A DNA stretch of 35,375 nucleotides from an uncultured Clostridium sp. Lineage in GTDB: Bacteria; Bacillota; Clostridia; TANB77; CAG-508. The stretch lies in contig USRT01000022.1 of NCBI GenBank assembly GCA_900557195.1, positions 1 to 35,375 on the forward strand, given 5' to 3'. A program made the translations under genes and the position numbers. The number at the start of each line of letters is the position of its first letter. Positions within the stretch are counted from its first letter, which is position 1. The notes under the pieces were generated by a model. That model was not told the origin of the DNA, searched no databases, and worked only from the letters and a program-made list of their open reading frames with translations. This document shows, in pieces, positions 1 to 7,399 of the stretch.

Positions 1-77
1 ATTTTATGTGTCTATTTTTATTTCAAAGTGCGTCACTTAATTTTACCATTTATAATTAAATTATTATTACAACTGAA

Positions 78-118
78 AAATATAGAAAAACTTATTTGAC
101 TATAAGTTTCTCTATATT
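78..118 (-). terminator. Intrinsic terminator of the VanW/G5 gene
   Basis: Arms 80-95 and 102-117 pair over 16 bp with one mismatch around a 6-nt loop. Read on the minus strand, the hairpin is followed by a short T-run. It lies about 20 bp after the VanW stop codon. No gene is visible in positions 1-137. Confidence 0.6.
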
Positions 119-137
119 CTATTTAAAATCTATTTTT

Positions 138-1946
138 TTATATTACATTATTATCTAGAGTATTAGTTTTATCAACTATATTATTTTTATTATACATTCC
201 AATATTACTCATCTGATTTTGAACTGCATTAATATCAACATTTTCTATTGTTACTGATGTGTTATTATTATTGTTATTATTGCTACTATTACCATTATCT
301 ACTTTTTTAGTACCTTTTACTATTATTTGTGGTTTAGCACTATATCTATCTCTTGAAATTAAAGTTCTTGAAACTACCTTTCCATTTTTCTTTAAAACTT
401 TATATGCTTCGCCAATACTTCCATTTACACCATTTTGAGTAACTTTTTCCTTTCCTTCTTCTAAACTACCATCTTCTTCATATTGTGTAGAATATTTAAT
501 CGAAGAGATTGCTTTAGATTCTATTACAACTTCATAATCATCATCTTGCTTCACACCTAAAATATCAACTTTTACCACACCATTACTAGCATAAGCTCTA
601 ATTTTTATAGGATATTTCCTATTATTTTTAAATTTAAAATCAAGAGTCCCCCATGATACTGTTGCATCTCTACTTATTGGAACATATGAAGAAACATAAC
701 AGTGATTACTTCTACTTGTAACTTCTAAATTAGCAAGTAATACTGTATTATATAGTGTAGATGACGTTTGGCAAATCCCCCCACCATATTCATTCACAAC
801 TTTACCACTTACATATGCAGCTGCTGGTTTATATCCAGCTGCAGCTGTTCTCTGACCTAATGTTTTATTATATGAAAATTCTTCTCCTGGCATTAAAACT
901 ACACCATTTATTTTTGCTGCTGATAATCTTAGATTTGTTGATCTATTATAATTACTACCATCATATGTTGTTGAATATGTAGCTAATCTATCTGGAAAAG
1001 CTTCTTCTCCTAACATCTCTGTAGTTCTAGATGGTTTTGTTACTTTTAAAGGAATTACACATTCATTTTCGGTTTCTTCTAATTTCTTTTTTGCTTCATC
1101 TATACTTACCCCAAAATCAATACCATTCACATGAGGATGTATTTCAAACGGATCCTTACTTATATATGCATCTGTAGGATCTTTATGCACTTCGTTATAA
1201 ATCATATCTATATTAATAGCATCTGGGGATTTTGTCTCTACAGGAATCTCTATATATTGGCTATCTTTTTCAAATGATTCTATTTTACTCAAAACTAATG
1301 CTTTTAATTCCTCACTATTAGATACTACACCCTCTTTACCTTTTGTAATAATTAAATTATTATTATCTATATAATAACTAGATTGTTCTACTCCACCTGG
1401 TAAATTTCCGTTTATATCTTCTACTAGCTTGTTCCATGATTCTTCATTTATCTTCAAATCAAGTTTCATATTTTCTTCTTTATATTTATGTTTCAATATA
1501 TCATAATTATTAATAAATATGTTATTATTTCTTGCTACTTGATATGCTTTATCAACTATTTCATCAACATTAAACTCTGCATTTATTTGTTTTGTATCTA
1601 TATCGATTTCATAATCTTGATATTTTAGTATTATTGGTTCTTCTAATAATTTTGTAATTTCTTCATTTATCTTCTTCTTGGCATTATCTTTAGTCATTCC
1701 TGATACTTCTATTCCATTTATTTTTATTCCATTTATTATTGTATCACTATTTTTATTTATTATTACAAAAATACAAGATGATACTAACAAAGTTATTATT
1801 ATAATACTCATAACTATCGCTATTATAAAAACTTTGTTTTTGCCTTGTTTATTCTTTATTTTATTATCACTTTCTTTATGACCTGAAGACTCTTCTATTT
1901 CCATATCATCATTTTCTTGTCTTTCTAAAATCTGATTTTTACTCAT
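138..1946 (-). CDS. VanW/YoaR-type envelope protein with G5 domain
   Basis: A membrane-anchored extracytoplasmic protein, likely bound to the cell wall; the exact function of the VanW family is not established. The product has a short acidic/basic cytoplasmic head, one membrane segment (about residues 40-63, IVMSIIIITLLV), a region typical of the peptidoglycan-binding part of YoaR-like proteins, then a VanW domain (around GEEFSYNKTLG and GGGICQTSSTLYN). A G5-like domain follows (EEGKEKVTQNG), and the tail is Asn-rich and low in complexity. I place the start at the ATG at 1946 (602 aa): it has AGGGGA/AGGTG upstream, whereas the in-frame ATG at 1973 has no ribosome-binding site. The gene is transcribed divergently from the XRE regulator. 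Family assignment is firm; the role is an inference. Confidence 0.9.
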   Translation of the reverse strand: MSKNQILERQENDDMEIEESSGHKESDNKIKNKQGKNKVFIIAIVMSIIIITLLVSSCIFVIINKNSDTIINGIKINGIEVSGMTKDNAKKKINEEITKLLEEPIILKYQDYEIDIDTKQINAEFNVDEIVDKAYQVARNNNIFINNYDILKHKYKEENMKLDLKINEESWNKLVEDINGNLPGGVEQSSYYIDNNNLIITKGKEGVVSNSEELKALVLSKIESFEKDSQYIEIPVETKSPDAINIDMIYNEVHKDPTDAYISKDPFEIHPHVNGIDFGVSIDEAKKKLEETENECVIPLKVTKPSRTTEMLGEEAFPDRLATYSTTYDGSNYNRSTNLRLSAAKINGVVLMPGEEFSYNKTLGQRTAAAGYKPAAAYVSGKVVNEYGGGICQTSSTLYNTVLLANLEVTSRSNHCYVSSYVPISRDATVSWGTLDFKFKNNRKYPIKIRAYASNGVVKVDILGVKQDDDYEVVIESKAISSIKYSTQYEEDGSLEEGKEKVTQNGVNGSIGEAYKVLKKNGKVVSRTLISRDRYSAKPQIIVKGTKKVDNGNSSNNNNNNNTSVTIENVDINAVQNQMSNIGMYNKNNIVDKTNTLDNNVI

Positions 1947-1983
1947 ACACCTAAATTCCCCTTTATCTGACATTATATTATAT

Positions 1984-2012
1984 ATAATAACATATGATTT
2001 TTTTTTTTACAA
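1984..2012 (-). promoter_or_regulatory. Predicted sigma-A promoter of the VanW gene
   Basis: On the minus strand, TTGTAA (2007-2012) and TATTAT (1984-1989) are separated by 17 bp, just upstream of the VanW gene. The matches are moderate and the region is AT-rich. Confidence 0.45.
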
Positions 2013-2069
2013 TTACTTTATTATATTAATATATATGTTTTATTTATTATTTTATGAGACAAAAAAAAG

Positions 2070-2098
2070 TAGACTTTCGTGCTATTTTTGTATATAAT
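2070..2098 (+). promoter_or_regulatory. Predicted promoter of the XRE-S24 regulator
   Basis: TAGACT (2070-2075) and a perfect TATAAT (2093-2098) with a 17-bp spacer, 28 bp before the regulator's ATG. The spacing and -10 match make this a good candidate. Confidence 0.6.
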
Positions 2099-2126
2099 GC
2101 TATAAAAAAAGTAAAGGAGTATTTTT

Positions 2127-2699
2127 ATGATTGGTAGTATGCTAAAAAAAATAAGAAAAGATAAGAATGTTACTCAATCTGAATTATCTAAGAATACTAA
2201 AATAAATTTAGGGCATATAACTCATATAGAAAATGGTGAAAGAAACCCAAGTTATAAAGCACTTAAAAATATATGTAAATTTTTAAAAGTTCCATATACT
2301 TTATTAATGAGTATCTATGATAAGAAAATAACTGATGACCAAATAAATTATAAAGTATTTGATCATATAAATTATAATAAAATAATCTCTATAGATTCTT
2401 CATATTCTCTTATTGATTGTCCTAAAGATATCCATGAAGCATCTATAGCTATTAAAATTAATAATAATGCTATGGAACCTACATTAAAAATCAATAGTTA
2501 TGCTTTTATAGAATTAAGTGCACCTCTTGAGCATAAAGATATAGGTTTATTTTTATATGACGATGAACTATTAATAAGAAGATTTTTTATTAGAAAAAAA
2601 TCTTTAGTTCTAAGAGCAGATAATAAAAACTTACCTGATATTATATTATCAGAAAATGACGAGTTCAAAATAATTGGCAAAGTTATTGGTACAAATTAA
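2127..2699 (+). CDS. XRE-family regulator with degenerate S24 (LexA/CI-like) domain
   Basis: A DNA-binding transcriptional regulator of the CI/LexA architecture. Residues 4-63 form an HTH_3 domain (LKKIRKDKNVTQSELSKNTK, then IENGERNPS). Residues about 105-190 match the S24 fold: NNAMEPTLK is at the place of the usual (G/D)SMxPT motif and LLIRRFF at the lysine strand. The nucleophile serine is replaced by Ala and the general-base lysine by Arg, so self-cleavage is not expected; the fold may serve for dimerisation or sensing. The start is supported by AAAGGAG 8-9 nt upstream. It stands alone, divergent from the VanW gene; its targets cannot be told from the sequence. Confidence 0.88.
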   Translation: MIGSMLKKIRKDKNVTQSELSKNTKINLGHITHIENGERNPSYKALKNICKFLKVPYTLLMSIYDKKITDDQINYKVFDHINYNKIISIDSSYSLIDCPKDIHEASIAIKINNNAMEPTLKINSYAFIELSAPLEHKDIGLFLYDDELLIRRFFIRKKSLVLRADNKNLPDIILSENDEFKIIGKVIGTN

Positions 2700-2741
2700 C
2701 AATATTTTTTACAAAAATTATAAAAATATTACAAATACCTC

Positions 2742-2770
2742 TTGAAATAGATATAATTTAATAATATAAT
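2742..2770 (+). promoter_or_regulatory. Predicted promoter of the CBM protein gene
   Basis: TTGAAA (2742-2747), a 17-bp spacer and TATAAT (2765-2770), 36 bp before the ATG at 2807. This suggests the CBM gene is transcribed separately from the upstream regulator. Confidence 0.6.
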
Positions 2771-2806
2771 ACTTTATAACAAAAGATAAAATGAGGAGAG
2801 ATTATT

Positions 2807-3268
2807 ATGGAGTTAGTTAAAAATATATTTTTTAATACAGATAGATTGTTAGAAAATACAAATATAAAAGTATCTTATACTGGTTCTCTTTTTCAAAATA
2901 ATTCGGAAGAAATATATCTTCATTATGGATTTAATGAAGATTGGAAAGATGTTAATGAAATAAAAATGGAAAAAACAGATTTAGGTTTTCAAGCAGAATT
3001 ATATCTACCTGAATATCAAATATTAAATTTTTGTTTTAGAAATTCTAACAATGAATGGGATAATAACCAAAATTGTAATTACTCATTTCCTATTGAAAAA
3101 GTAGAATTAGCTTTAGTTCCTCAAGATACTAACATGCAAATTGTAACACATAAAAGATTAAGAAAATCTTATATATGGAGTAAGAAAATAAAATTGGCTG
3201 TATATAAAATAATAAAATATTTTCCAAAAATTATATCAGGAAATTATAAAAAGAAAATTTGTGAATAA
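2807..3268 (+). CDS. Stand-alone CBM25/53-like carbohydrate-binding protein
   Basis: Residues about 20-95 resemble the starch-binding CBM25/CBM53 fold: a short strand with YTGSLFQN, then IYLHYGFNEDWKD, a strand-rich stretch, LNFCFRNSNNEWDNN and NYSFPI. The aromatic/Asn-rich WDNN turn is typical of these modules in amylases and starch/glycogen synthases. No signal peptide and no catalytic domain are seen, so the 153-aa protein is probably cytoplasmic. It may bind a storage polysaccharide such as glycogen (inference). The C-terminal 40 residues are strongly basic (KRLRKSYIWSKKIK), with no recognised domain. GAGGAG precedes the ATG. The family assignment rests on motif similarity only. Confidence 0.7.
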   Translation: MELVKNIFFNTDRLLENTNIKVSYTGSLFQNNSEEIYLHYGFNEDWKDVNEIKMEKTDLGFQAELYLPEYQILNFCFRNSNNEWDNNQNCNYSFPIEKVELALVPQDTNMQIVTHKRLRKSYIWSKKIKLAVYKIIKYFPKIISGNYKKKICE

Positions 3269-3271
3269 AAT

Positions 3272-3300
3272 AAAAAACATATCATAATGATATGTTTTTA
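3272..3300. terminator. Bidirectional terminator between CBM gene and SDR gene
   Basis: A 12-bp perfect stem (3273-3284 with 3288-3299) and a 3-nt loop, with T-runs on both strands. The flanking genes are convergent, so it can end both. Confidence 0.8.
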
Positions 3301-3302
3301 TT

Positions 3303-4052
3303 TTATATATTCCATCCACCATTTATCCCTATTATTTGTCCTGTAGTATATTCATCTTCTATAATCCATTTAATACATCTTGCTATATCTAGTGTCTTTC
3401 CTATTCTTTCTAGTGGTATTTCTTCTATAACTTTTTTTATTTCTTCGTCTGATAACTCATTGTTCATTCTTGTATCTATTAAACCTGGTGCTATACTATT
3501 TACCCTTATATTGGATGGACCTAACTCTTTAGCCAAAGCTTTAGTCATTCCATCTAAACCTGCTTTTGCTACTGAGTAGTGTACCTCACATGAAGCACCT
3601 GTAGTCCCCCATATAGAGGATATGTTTATTATACAACCTCTCTTTTCTGAAATCATATATTTCAAACTTTCTTGAGTCACATAAAAAGCCGATGTAAGAT
3701 TCACTTGCAACATATTATTCCAATCAAAATCTGTTATTTCAGTAAATAATTTAACTTGACTTATACCTGCATTATTAATTAATACATCAATTCTTTCAAA
3801 TTTATCAATACAATATTTTATTAGTTGTTTTACTTCCTCTCTTTTAGACACATCTGCTTTAAATATGTAAATATTCCTATTATATCTCTCATATATTTCT
3901 TTTTGTATTTGTTCTGCTTTTTGTTTTGAATTATTATAATTTAATATTACATCATAGTTATCTTCTGCAAGAAATTTCACTATCGTCTCTCCTATACCAT
4001 TTGAGCCACCAGTTACAATAACTACTTTTCTTTTTATAATATCTTGATTCAT
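3303..4052 (-). CDS. ymfI: SDR-family oxidoreductase, probable EF-P 5-aminopentanone reductase (YmfI-like)
   Basis: A classical short-chain dehydrogenase of 249 aa. It has the NAD(P) motif TGGSNGIG (residues 15-22), NNAG near residue 90, and the catalytic Ser-Tyr-Lys in NISSIWGTTGASCE and YSVAK. Generic FabG proteins share these. The SIWG-TGASCEV-YS stretch and the C-terminal ending NGGW, however, are as I remember them in Bacillus subtilis YmfI, which reduces the 5-aminopentanone group on elongation factor P. That sub-family call is from memory. AAGGAG lies 7 nt before the ATG. The gene follows the tRNA-operon terminator, so it relies on readthrough or on a promoter I do not see. No efp gene is in the window. 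Confidence 0.75.
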   Translation of the reverse strand: MNQDIIKRKVVIVTGGSNGIGETIVKFLAEDNYDVILNYNNSKQKAEQIQKEIYERYNRNIYIFKADVSKREEVKQLIKYCIDKFERIDVLINNAGISQVKLFTEITDFDWNNMLQVNLTSAFYVTQESLKYMISEKRGCIINISSIWGTTGASCEVHYSVAKAGLDGMTKALAKELGPSNIRVNSIAPGLIDTRMNNELSDEEIKKVIEEIPLERIGKTLDIARCIKWIIEDEYTTGQIIGINGGWNI

Positions 4053-4059
4053 ATAAAAC

Positions 4060-4109
4060 TCCTTAAAAAATAAAAGTCAATAATTAAGAGCTATCTCAAA
4101 ATTATTGAC
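4060..4109 (-). terminator. Terminator of the tRNA operon
   Basis: Arms 4076-4085 and 4100-4109 form a perfect 10-bp stem. On the minus strand it is followed by a T-rich run (4060-4075). It sits directly after tRNA-Thr and abuts the SDR ribosome-binding site. Confidence 0.8.
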
Positions 4110-4115
4110 CTTCTA

Positions 4116-4191
<76 letters not shown>

Positions 4192-4197
4192 ATATGT

Positions 4198-4272
4198 TGG
4201 TGACCCGTACGGGAATCGAACCCATGTCTCCGCCGTGAAAGGGCGATGTCTTAACCGCTTGACCAACGGGCC
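4198..4272 (-). tRNA. tRNA-Glu (anticodon TTC)
   Basis: Acceptor GGCCCGT pairs with ACGGGTC (one G-T pair), the anticodon loop is CTTTCAC, and the T-arm reads GGGTTCGATTCCC. CCA is encoded at 4198-4200. Confidence 0.96.
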
Positions 4273-4286
4273 TTAAATTTAAATAC

Positions 4287-4316
4287 CTAGGATTTAAGAC
4301 AGAACTTAAATCCTAG
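4287..4316 (-). other. 12-bp perfect hairpin between tRNA-Lys and tRNA-Glu
   Basis: Arms 4287-4298 and 4305-4316 are perfectly complementary around a 6-nt loop. There is no T-run, so it is not a standard terminator. It may mark a processing site in the tRNA precursor (inference). Confidence 0.6.
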
Positions 4317-4321
4317 TTACT

Positions 4322-4397
4322 TGGTGAGCCATCGCGGACTCGAACCGCGGACAACTTGATTAAAAGTCAAGTGCTCTACCACCTGAGCTAATGACCC
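4322..4397 (-). tRNA. tRNA-Lys (anticodon TTT)
   Basis: Acceptor GGGTCAT pairs with ATGGCTC with wobble pairs, the anticodon loop is CTTTTAA, the T-arm contains GGTTCGAGTCC, and CCA is encoded at 4322-4324. First gene of the tRNA operon. Confidence 0.96.
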
Positions 4398-4441
4398 AAG
4401 TAATATTGATTAACAATGTCATGTCAGTCAACATGTTTTAT

Positions 4442-4470
4442 ATTTTAAATGATTTTTTTTAATTTGTCAA
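4442..4470 (-). promoter_or_regulatory. Promoter of the Lys-Glu-Thr tRNA operon
   Basis: On the minus strand, a consensus TTGACA (4465-4470), a 17-bp spacer and TAAAAT (4442-4447), about 45 bp upstream of tRNA-Lys. Confidence 0.75.
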
Positions 4471-4566
4471 TACATTTTTCAAATTTTTTTATTGTTAGAT
4501 AACACTTTTTAATTAAATGTACTCTGTATCGCAGTAATTTCAACATATATAGTCACTAATCTTTTT

Positions 4567-4794
4567 AATAAAAATGCCACTTTTTTTATCGAAAAGATAT
4601 CTGAATCATTGAAAAAATATATAAAACTTTAAAATCATCTACTATTAATTATTTTCTAATCTACTAGCAAAAAGTTACTGAATAATACTTTAACATTACA
4701 AAATAGTTTAAACCTCACATTATCTAGTAACATTAAAATTCATATTCCATTTATATAGTAGGGTTCTATTTATATATTTAGTGGCATTTTTATT
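4567..4794. repeat. Gene-free interval bounded by a 14-bp inverted repeat
   Basis: The 408-bp gap between the tRNA operon and pyrF holds no convincing ORF. Positions 4567-4580 (AATAAAAATGCCAC) and 4781-4794 are perfect inverted copies 200 bp apart. They could be the ends of a small non-autonomous element remnant or the closing stem of an RNA. No target-site duplication is evident to me. Confidence 0.4.
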
Positions 4795-4805
4795 ATTATT
4801 TATAT

Positions 4806-5738
4806 TTAATTATTGCTTATTGCATTATTTAATTCATCACGCATTCTAATTGCTTCTGCTCTTGTTGCTAAAGCATACTCTTCTTCCTTAAATTTAGTAT
4901 TCCATTTATCTGATTTATATGCACACATAAGACTCCTTGACGCATTTACAATTCCTCCTAGTCCATTTTTATCGAATCCTAGTGCAATATCTTCTGGTTT
5001 TCCTCCCTGTGCTCCATATCCAGGAATTAAAAAATATGTATGAGGAGCATTTTTTCTTAAATCTTTTAATTGTTTTGGATATGTAGCACCCACTACTGCT
5101 GATATACTACTATATCCATATTTTCCTCTTAAATTTTCTCCCCACTCTTCTACTAAGCTCGCAACTTTATTATATACTTCTTCCCCAGTCTCTAATTTTA
5201 GATCCTGTAAATCTCCTGAAGAAGGATTTGAAGTTTTTACTAAAACAAATATTCCTTTATTATATTTTATACAGTCTTCAATAAAAGGTTTAACACTATC
5301 AATTCCCATATAAGCATTTACAGTAACAAAATCCACATCATATATGCTGTTTTCAATATTTCCAATTTTAGTTCTACCCAAAAAAGCATCTGAATAACAT
5401 TTAGCTGTTGTTCCTATATCTCCTCTTTTTATATCTGTGATTACAATCATTTCCTTTTGTTTTGCATAATTACATGTATCTTCAAATACTTGCATTCCCT
5501 TTAATCCATACATTTCATAAAAAGCAATATTAATTTTTACAGCAGGAATAATATCATAAACTGCATCAATTAGATTTTTATTAAATTCAAGAATAGCTTT
5601 ACAAGTTCCTTCTATATCTTTACTATACTTTTCCTTTATAAAATTTGGTAATTTTTCATATCCAGGGTCTAATCCAATTACTGCTCTATTGTTTGTCTGC
5701 TTAATTTTATCAATTAATCTATCCATTGCATTTGTCAT
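4806..5738 (-). CDS. pyrF: Orotidine 5'-phosphate decarboxylase (type 2)
   Basis: The last step of UMP synthesis, decarboxylating OMP to UMP in the cytoplasm. The 310-aa length fits the longer type-2 OMP decarboxylases. The catalytic Asp-Lys-Asp core is in ITDIKRGDIGTTA (about residues 99-111), the N-terminal substrate motif is VIGLDPG, and the phosphate-binding region has IPGYGAQGG. AGAGG lies about 9 nt before the first ATG (5738); the inner ATG at codon 5 would be too far away. It follows pyrC by 32 bp on the same strand, and the two are presumably one operon. Confidence 0.95.
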   Translation of the reverse strand: MTNAMDRLIDKIKQTNNRAVIGLDPGYEKLPNFIKEKYSKDIEGTCKAILEFNKNLIDAVYDIIPAVKINIAFYEMYGLKGMQVFEDTCNYAKQKEMIVITDIKRGDIGTTAKCYSDAFLGRTKIGNIENSIYDVDFVTVNAYMGIDSVKPFIEDCIKYNKGIFVLVKTSNPSSGDLQDLKLETGEEVYNKVASLVEEWGENLRGKYGYSSISAVVGATYPKQLKDLRKNAPHTYFLIPGYGAQGGKPEDIALGFDKNGLGGIVNASRSLMCAYKSDKWNTKFKEEEYALATRAEAIRMRDELNNAISNN

Positions 5739-5770
5739 TTTTTTATCCTCTTACTTTCTAATAAATATTT

Positions 5771-7045
5771 CTATTTTGATTTATATACAACATTTCCTGA
5801 TACAATTGTATATTCTACTTTACCTTTTAATTTTTTTCCTATAAAAGGTGTATTTTTTGATTTTGATACTATCATATCTTTTGTATAAATATATTCTTCA
5901 TTAGGATTATATATTGTTAAATCTGCAATTTTACCTTCTGCTATTTCTCCTCTATCTATTTTTAATAATTTTGCTGGATTATATGAAGTTAATCTAACCA
6001 TATCCATCTCAGTTAGTAATCCCTTATCAATCAAATTTGTAATAATTGCTGGAAGAGCTGTTTCGAATCCTATAATTCCATTAGGAGCCTTTGATAATTC
6101 TTTACTTTTTTCTTCCTCACTATGTGGTGCATGATCTGTAATAATAGCATCAATCGTTCCATCTTTTAATCCTTCTATAATTGCTTGTCTATCTTTTTCC
6201 TCTCTCAGAGGTGGATTCATTTTAGCATTTGAACCAGACTTTAATACCTCCTCTACTGTAAAGCTAAAATAATGAGGACATGTCTCTGAACTAATTTTTA
6301 CTCCTCTTTTTTTAGCATCTCTAATCATATTTACTGATGTCTTAGTACTTATATGACATATATGTGCTCTAACATTATTAGTCTCTGATATAACAATTTC
6401 CCTTGCAGCCATTATTTCCTCAGCTTCTGGCAAAACTCCTTTTACATTCAATTTTTCTTGAATTTCCCCACTATTTATTGCTCCTTCTGCTACTGATTTT
6501 TCTTCACAATGTGATGCTACAAAAGTACCTATTTTATCAGCTTTTATAATAGCTTCTCTCATTAACTTTGAATTTACTACTGGCATTCCATCATCTGAAA
6601 ATGCTATAGCTCCTACACTTTTTAATTCATCAAAATCAGTTAACTCCTCTCCTTTTTCACCTTTAGAAACACTTCCATATGGTAAGACATTACATAAGTT
6701 TACTCTTTTGGCTTCCTTTATTATTTTCTCTAAAACAAAAGCACTATCAGGGGTAGGATTTGTATTTGGCATTGGACAAATAGTCGTAAATCCTCCCTTA
6801 ACAGCACTTTTAGACCCAGTTTCTATGGTTTCTTTATACTCAAACCCTGGCTCTCTTAAATGACAATGCATATCAATCATACCAGGTATAATAACTAAGT
6901 TATCACAATTAATTAAAATATCTGCTTCTTCTAAGATTTCCTTTTGTAATTTAACAATCTTATCATCTTCTATTAGTATGTCCATTTTTTTATTTATTTT
7001 TGATGCATAATCTACTACTCTTCCATTCTTTAATAAAGTTTTCAA
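5771..7045 (-). CDS. pyrC: Dihydroorotase (class I)
   Basis: Converts carbamoyl-aspartate to dihydroorotate in pyrimidine synthesis. The amidohydrolase zinc motif HxH is in DMHCHLREPG (about residue 58). Metal-binding His residues occur in ASHCEE and AHICHIST, and the catalytic Asp is in ITDHAPHS. The 424-aa length is normal for PyrC. Translation starts at TTG (7043-7045) with GGAGG 8 nt upstream. It is first in the pyrC-pyrF operon; the other pyrimidine genes are not in this window. Confidence 0.95.
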   Translation of the reverse strand: MKTLLKNGRVVDYASKINKKMDILIEDDKIVKLQKEILEEADILINCDNLVIIPGMIDMHCHLREPGFEYKETIETGSKSAVKGGFTTICPMPNTNPTPDSAFVLEKIIKEAKRVNLCNVLPYGSVSKGEKGEELTDFDELKSVGAIAFSDDGMPVVNSKLMREAIIKADKIGTFVASHCEEKSVAEGAINSGEIQEKLNVKGVLPEAEEIMAAREIVISETNNVRAHICHISTKTSVNMIRDAKKRGVKISSETCPHYFSFTVEEVLKSGSNAKMNPPLREEKDRQAIIEGLKDGTIDAIITDHAPHSEEEKSKELSKAPNGIIGFETALPAIITNLIDKGLLTEMDMVRLTSYNPAKLLKIDRGEIAEGKIADLTIYNPNEEYIYTKDMIVSKSKNTPFIGKKLKGKVEYTIVSGNVVYKSK

Positions 7046-7076
7046 AATAATTACCTCCTTAACTTAATTTGTATCA

Positions 7077-7105
7077 AATATATCATGTTAATTAATAGTT
7101 TTCAA
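7077..7105 (-). promoter_or_regulatory. Predicted promoter of pyrC-pyrF
   Basis: On the minus strand, TTGAAA (7100-7105), a 17-bp spacer and TATATT (7077-7082), about 30 bp before the pyrC start. It partly overlaps the T-run of the preceding terminator. I see no PyrR-type attenuator in the short leader. Confidence 0.55.
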
Positions 7106-7142
7106 GTAAAAAAAATAGTTACATATAATTTGTAACTATTTT
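7104..7142 (-). terminator. Terminator after the DUF1858 gene
   Basis: A perfect 11-bp stem (7112-7122 with 7132-7142) with a 9-nt loop. On the minus strand a run of T follows. It lies 10 bp after the DUF1858 stop and separates it from pyrC. Confidence 0.8.
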
Positions 7143-7151
7143 CTCTTTTAA

Positions 7152-7337
7152 TTATGCATTTAATTTTTTTACTAATTCTTCTACATCAATACCATGTACT
7201 TGACATGCTTCTTCTAAGCTTTCTCCTTGTGAAGCTGGGCATCCTAAACAATGCATTCCTGCTTCTAATAATATTTCTGCCTTTTCTGGTGCATTCTCTA
7301 TAATCTCGCCAATTTTTGTTTCCTTGTTTATTATCAT
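7152..7337 (-). CDS. DUF1858 / hybrid-cluster-associated redox disulfide protein
   Basis: A 61-aa protein covering one DUF1858 domain. It begins with IINKETKIGEII and carries a conserved CLGC motif (residues 30-33) in AGMHCLGCPAS. Such proteins occur mainly in anaerobes and are thought to act in thiol or metal-cluster redox chemistry; the partner here is unknown. AGGAGG lies 7 nt upstream of the ATG. It follows cysS by 62 bp on the same strand and may share its transcript. Confidence 0.9.
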   Translation of the reverse strand: MIINKETKIGEIIENAPEKAEILLEAGMHCLGCPASQGESLEEACQVHGIDVEELVKKLNA

Positions 7338-7399
7338 TTCTATTCCTCCTACAATTTGATTTTATCAATTATACCAAATTTTTTATAAATATGCAATTA

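Noticed and set aside
7186..7368. 60-codon frame overlapping the DUF1858 gene
   Set aside because: Out-of-frame shadow with Arg-rich sequence; the DUF1858 frame has the family motif and ribosome-binding site.
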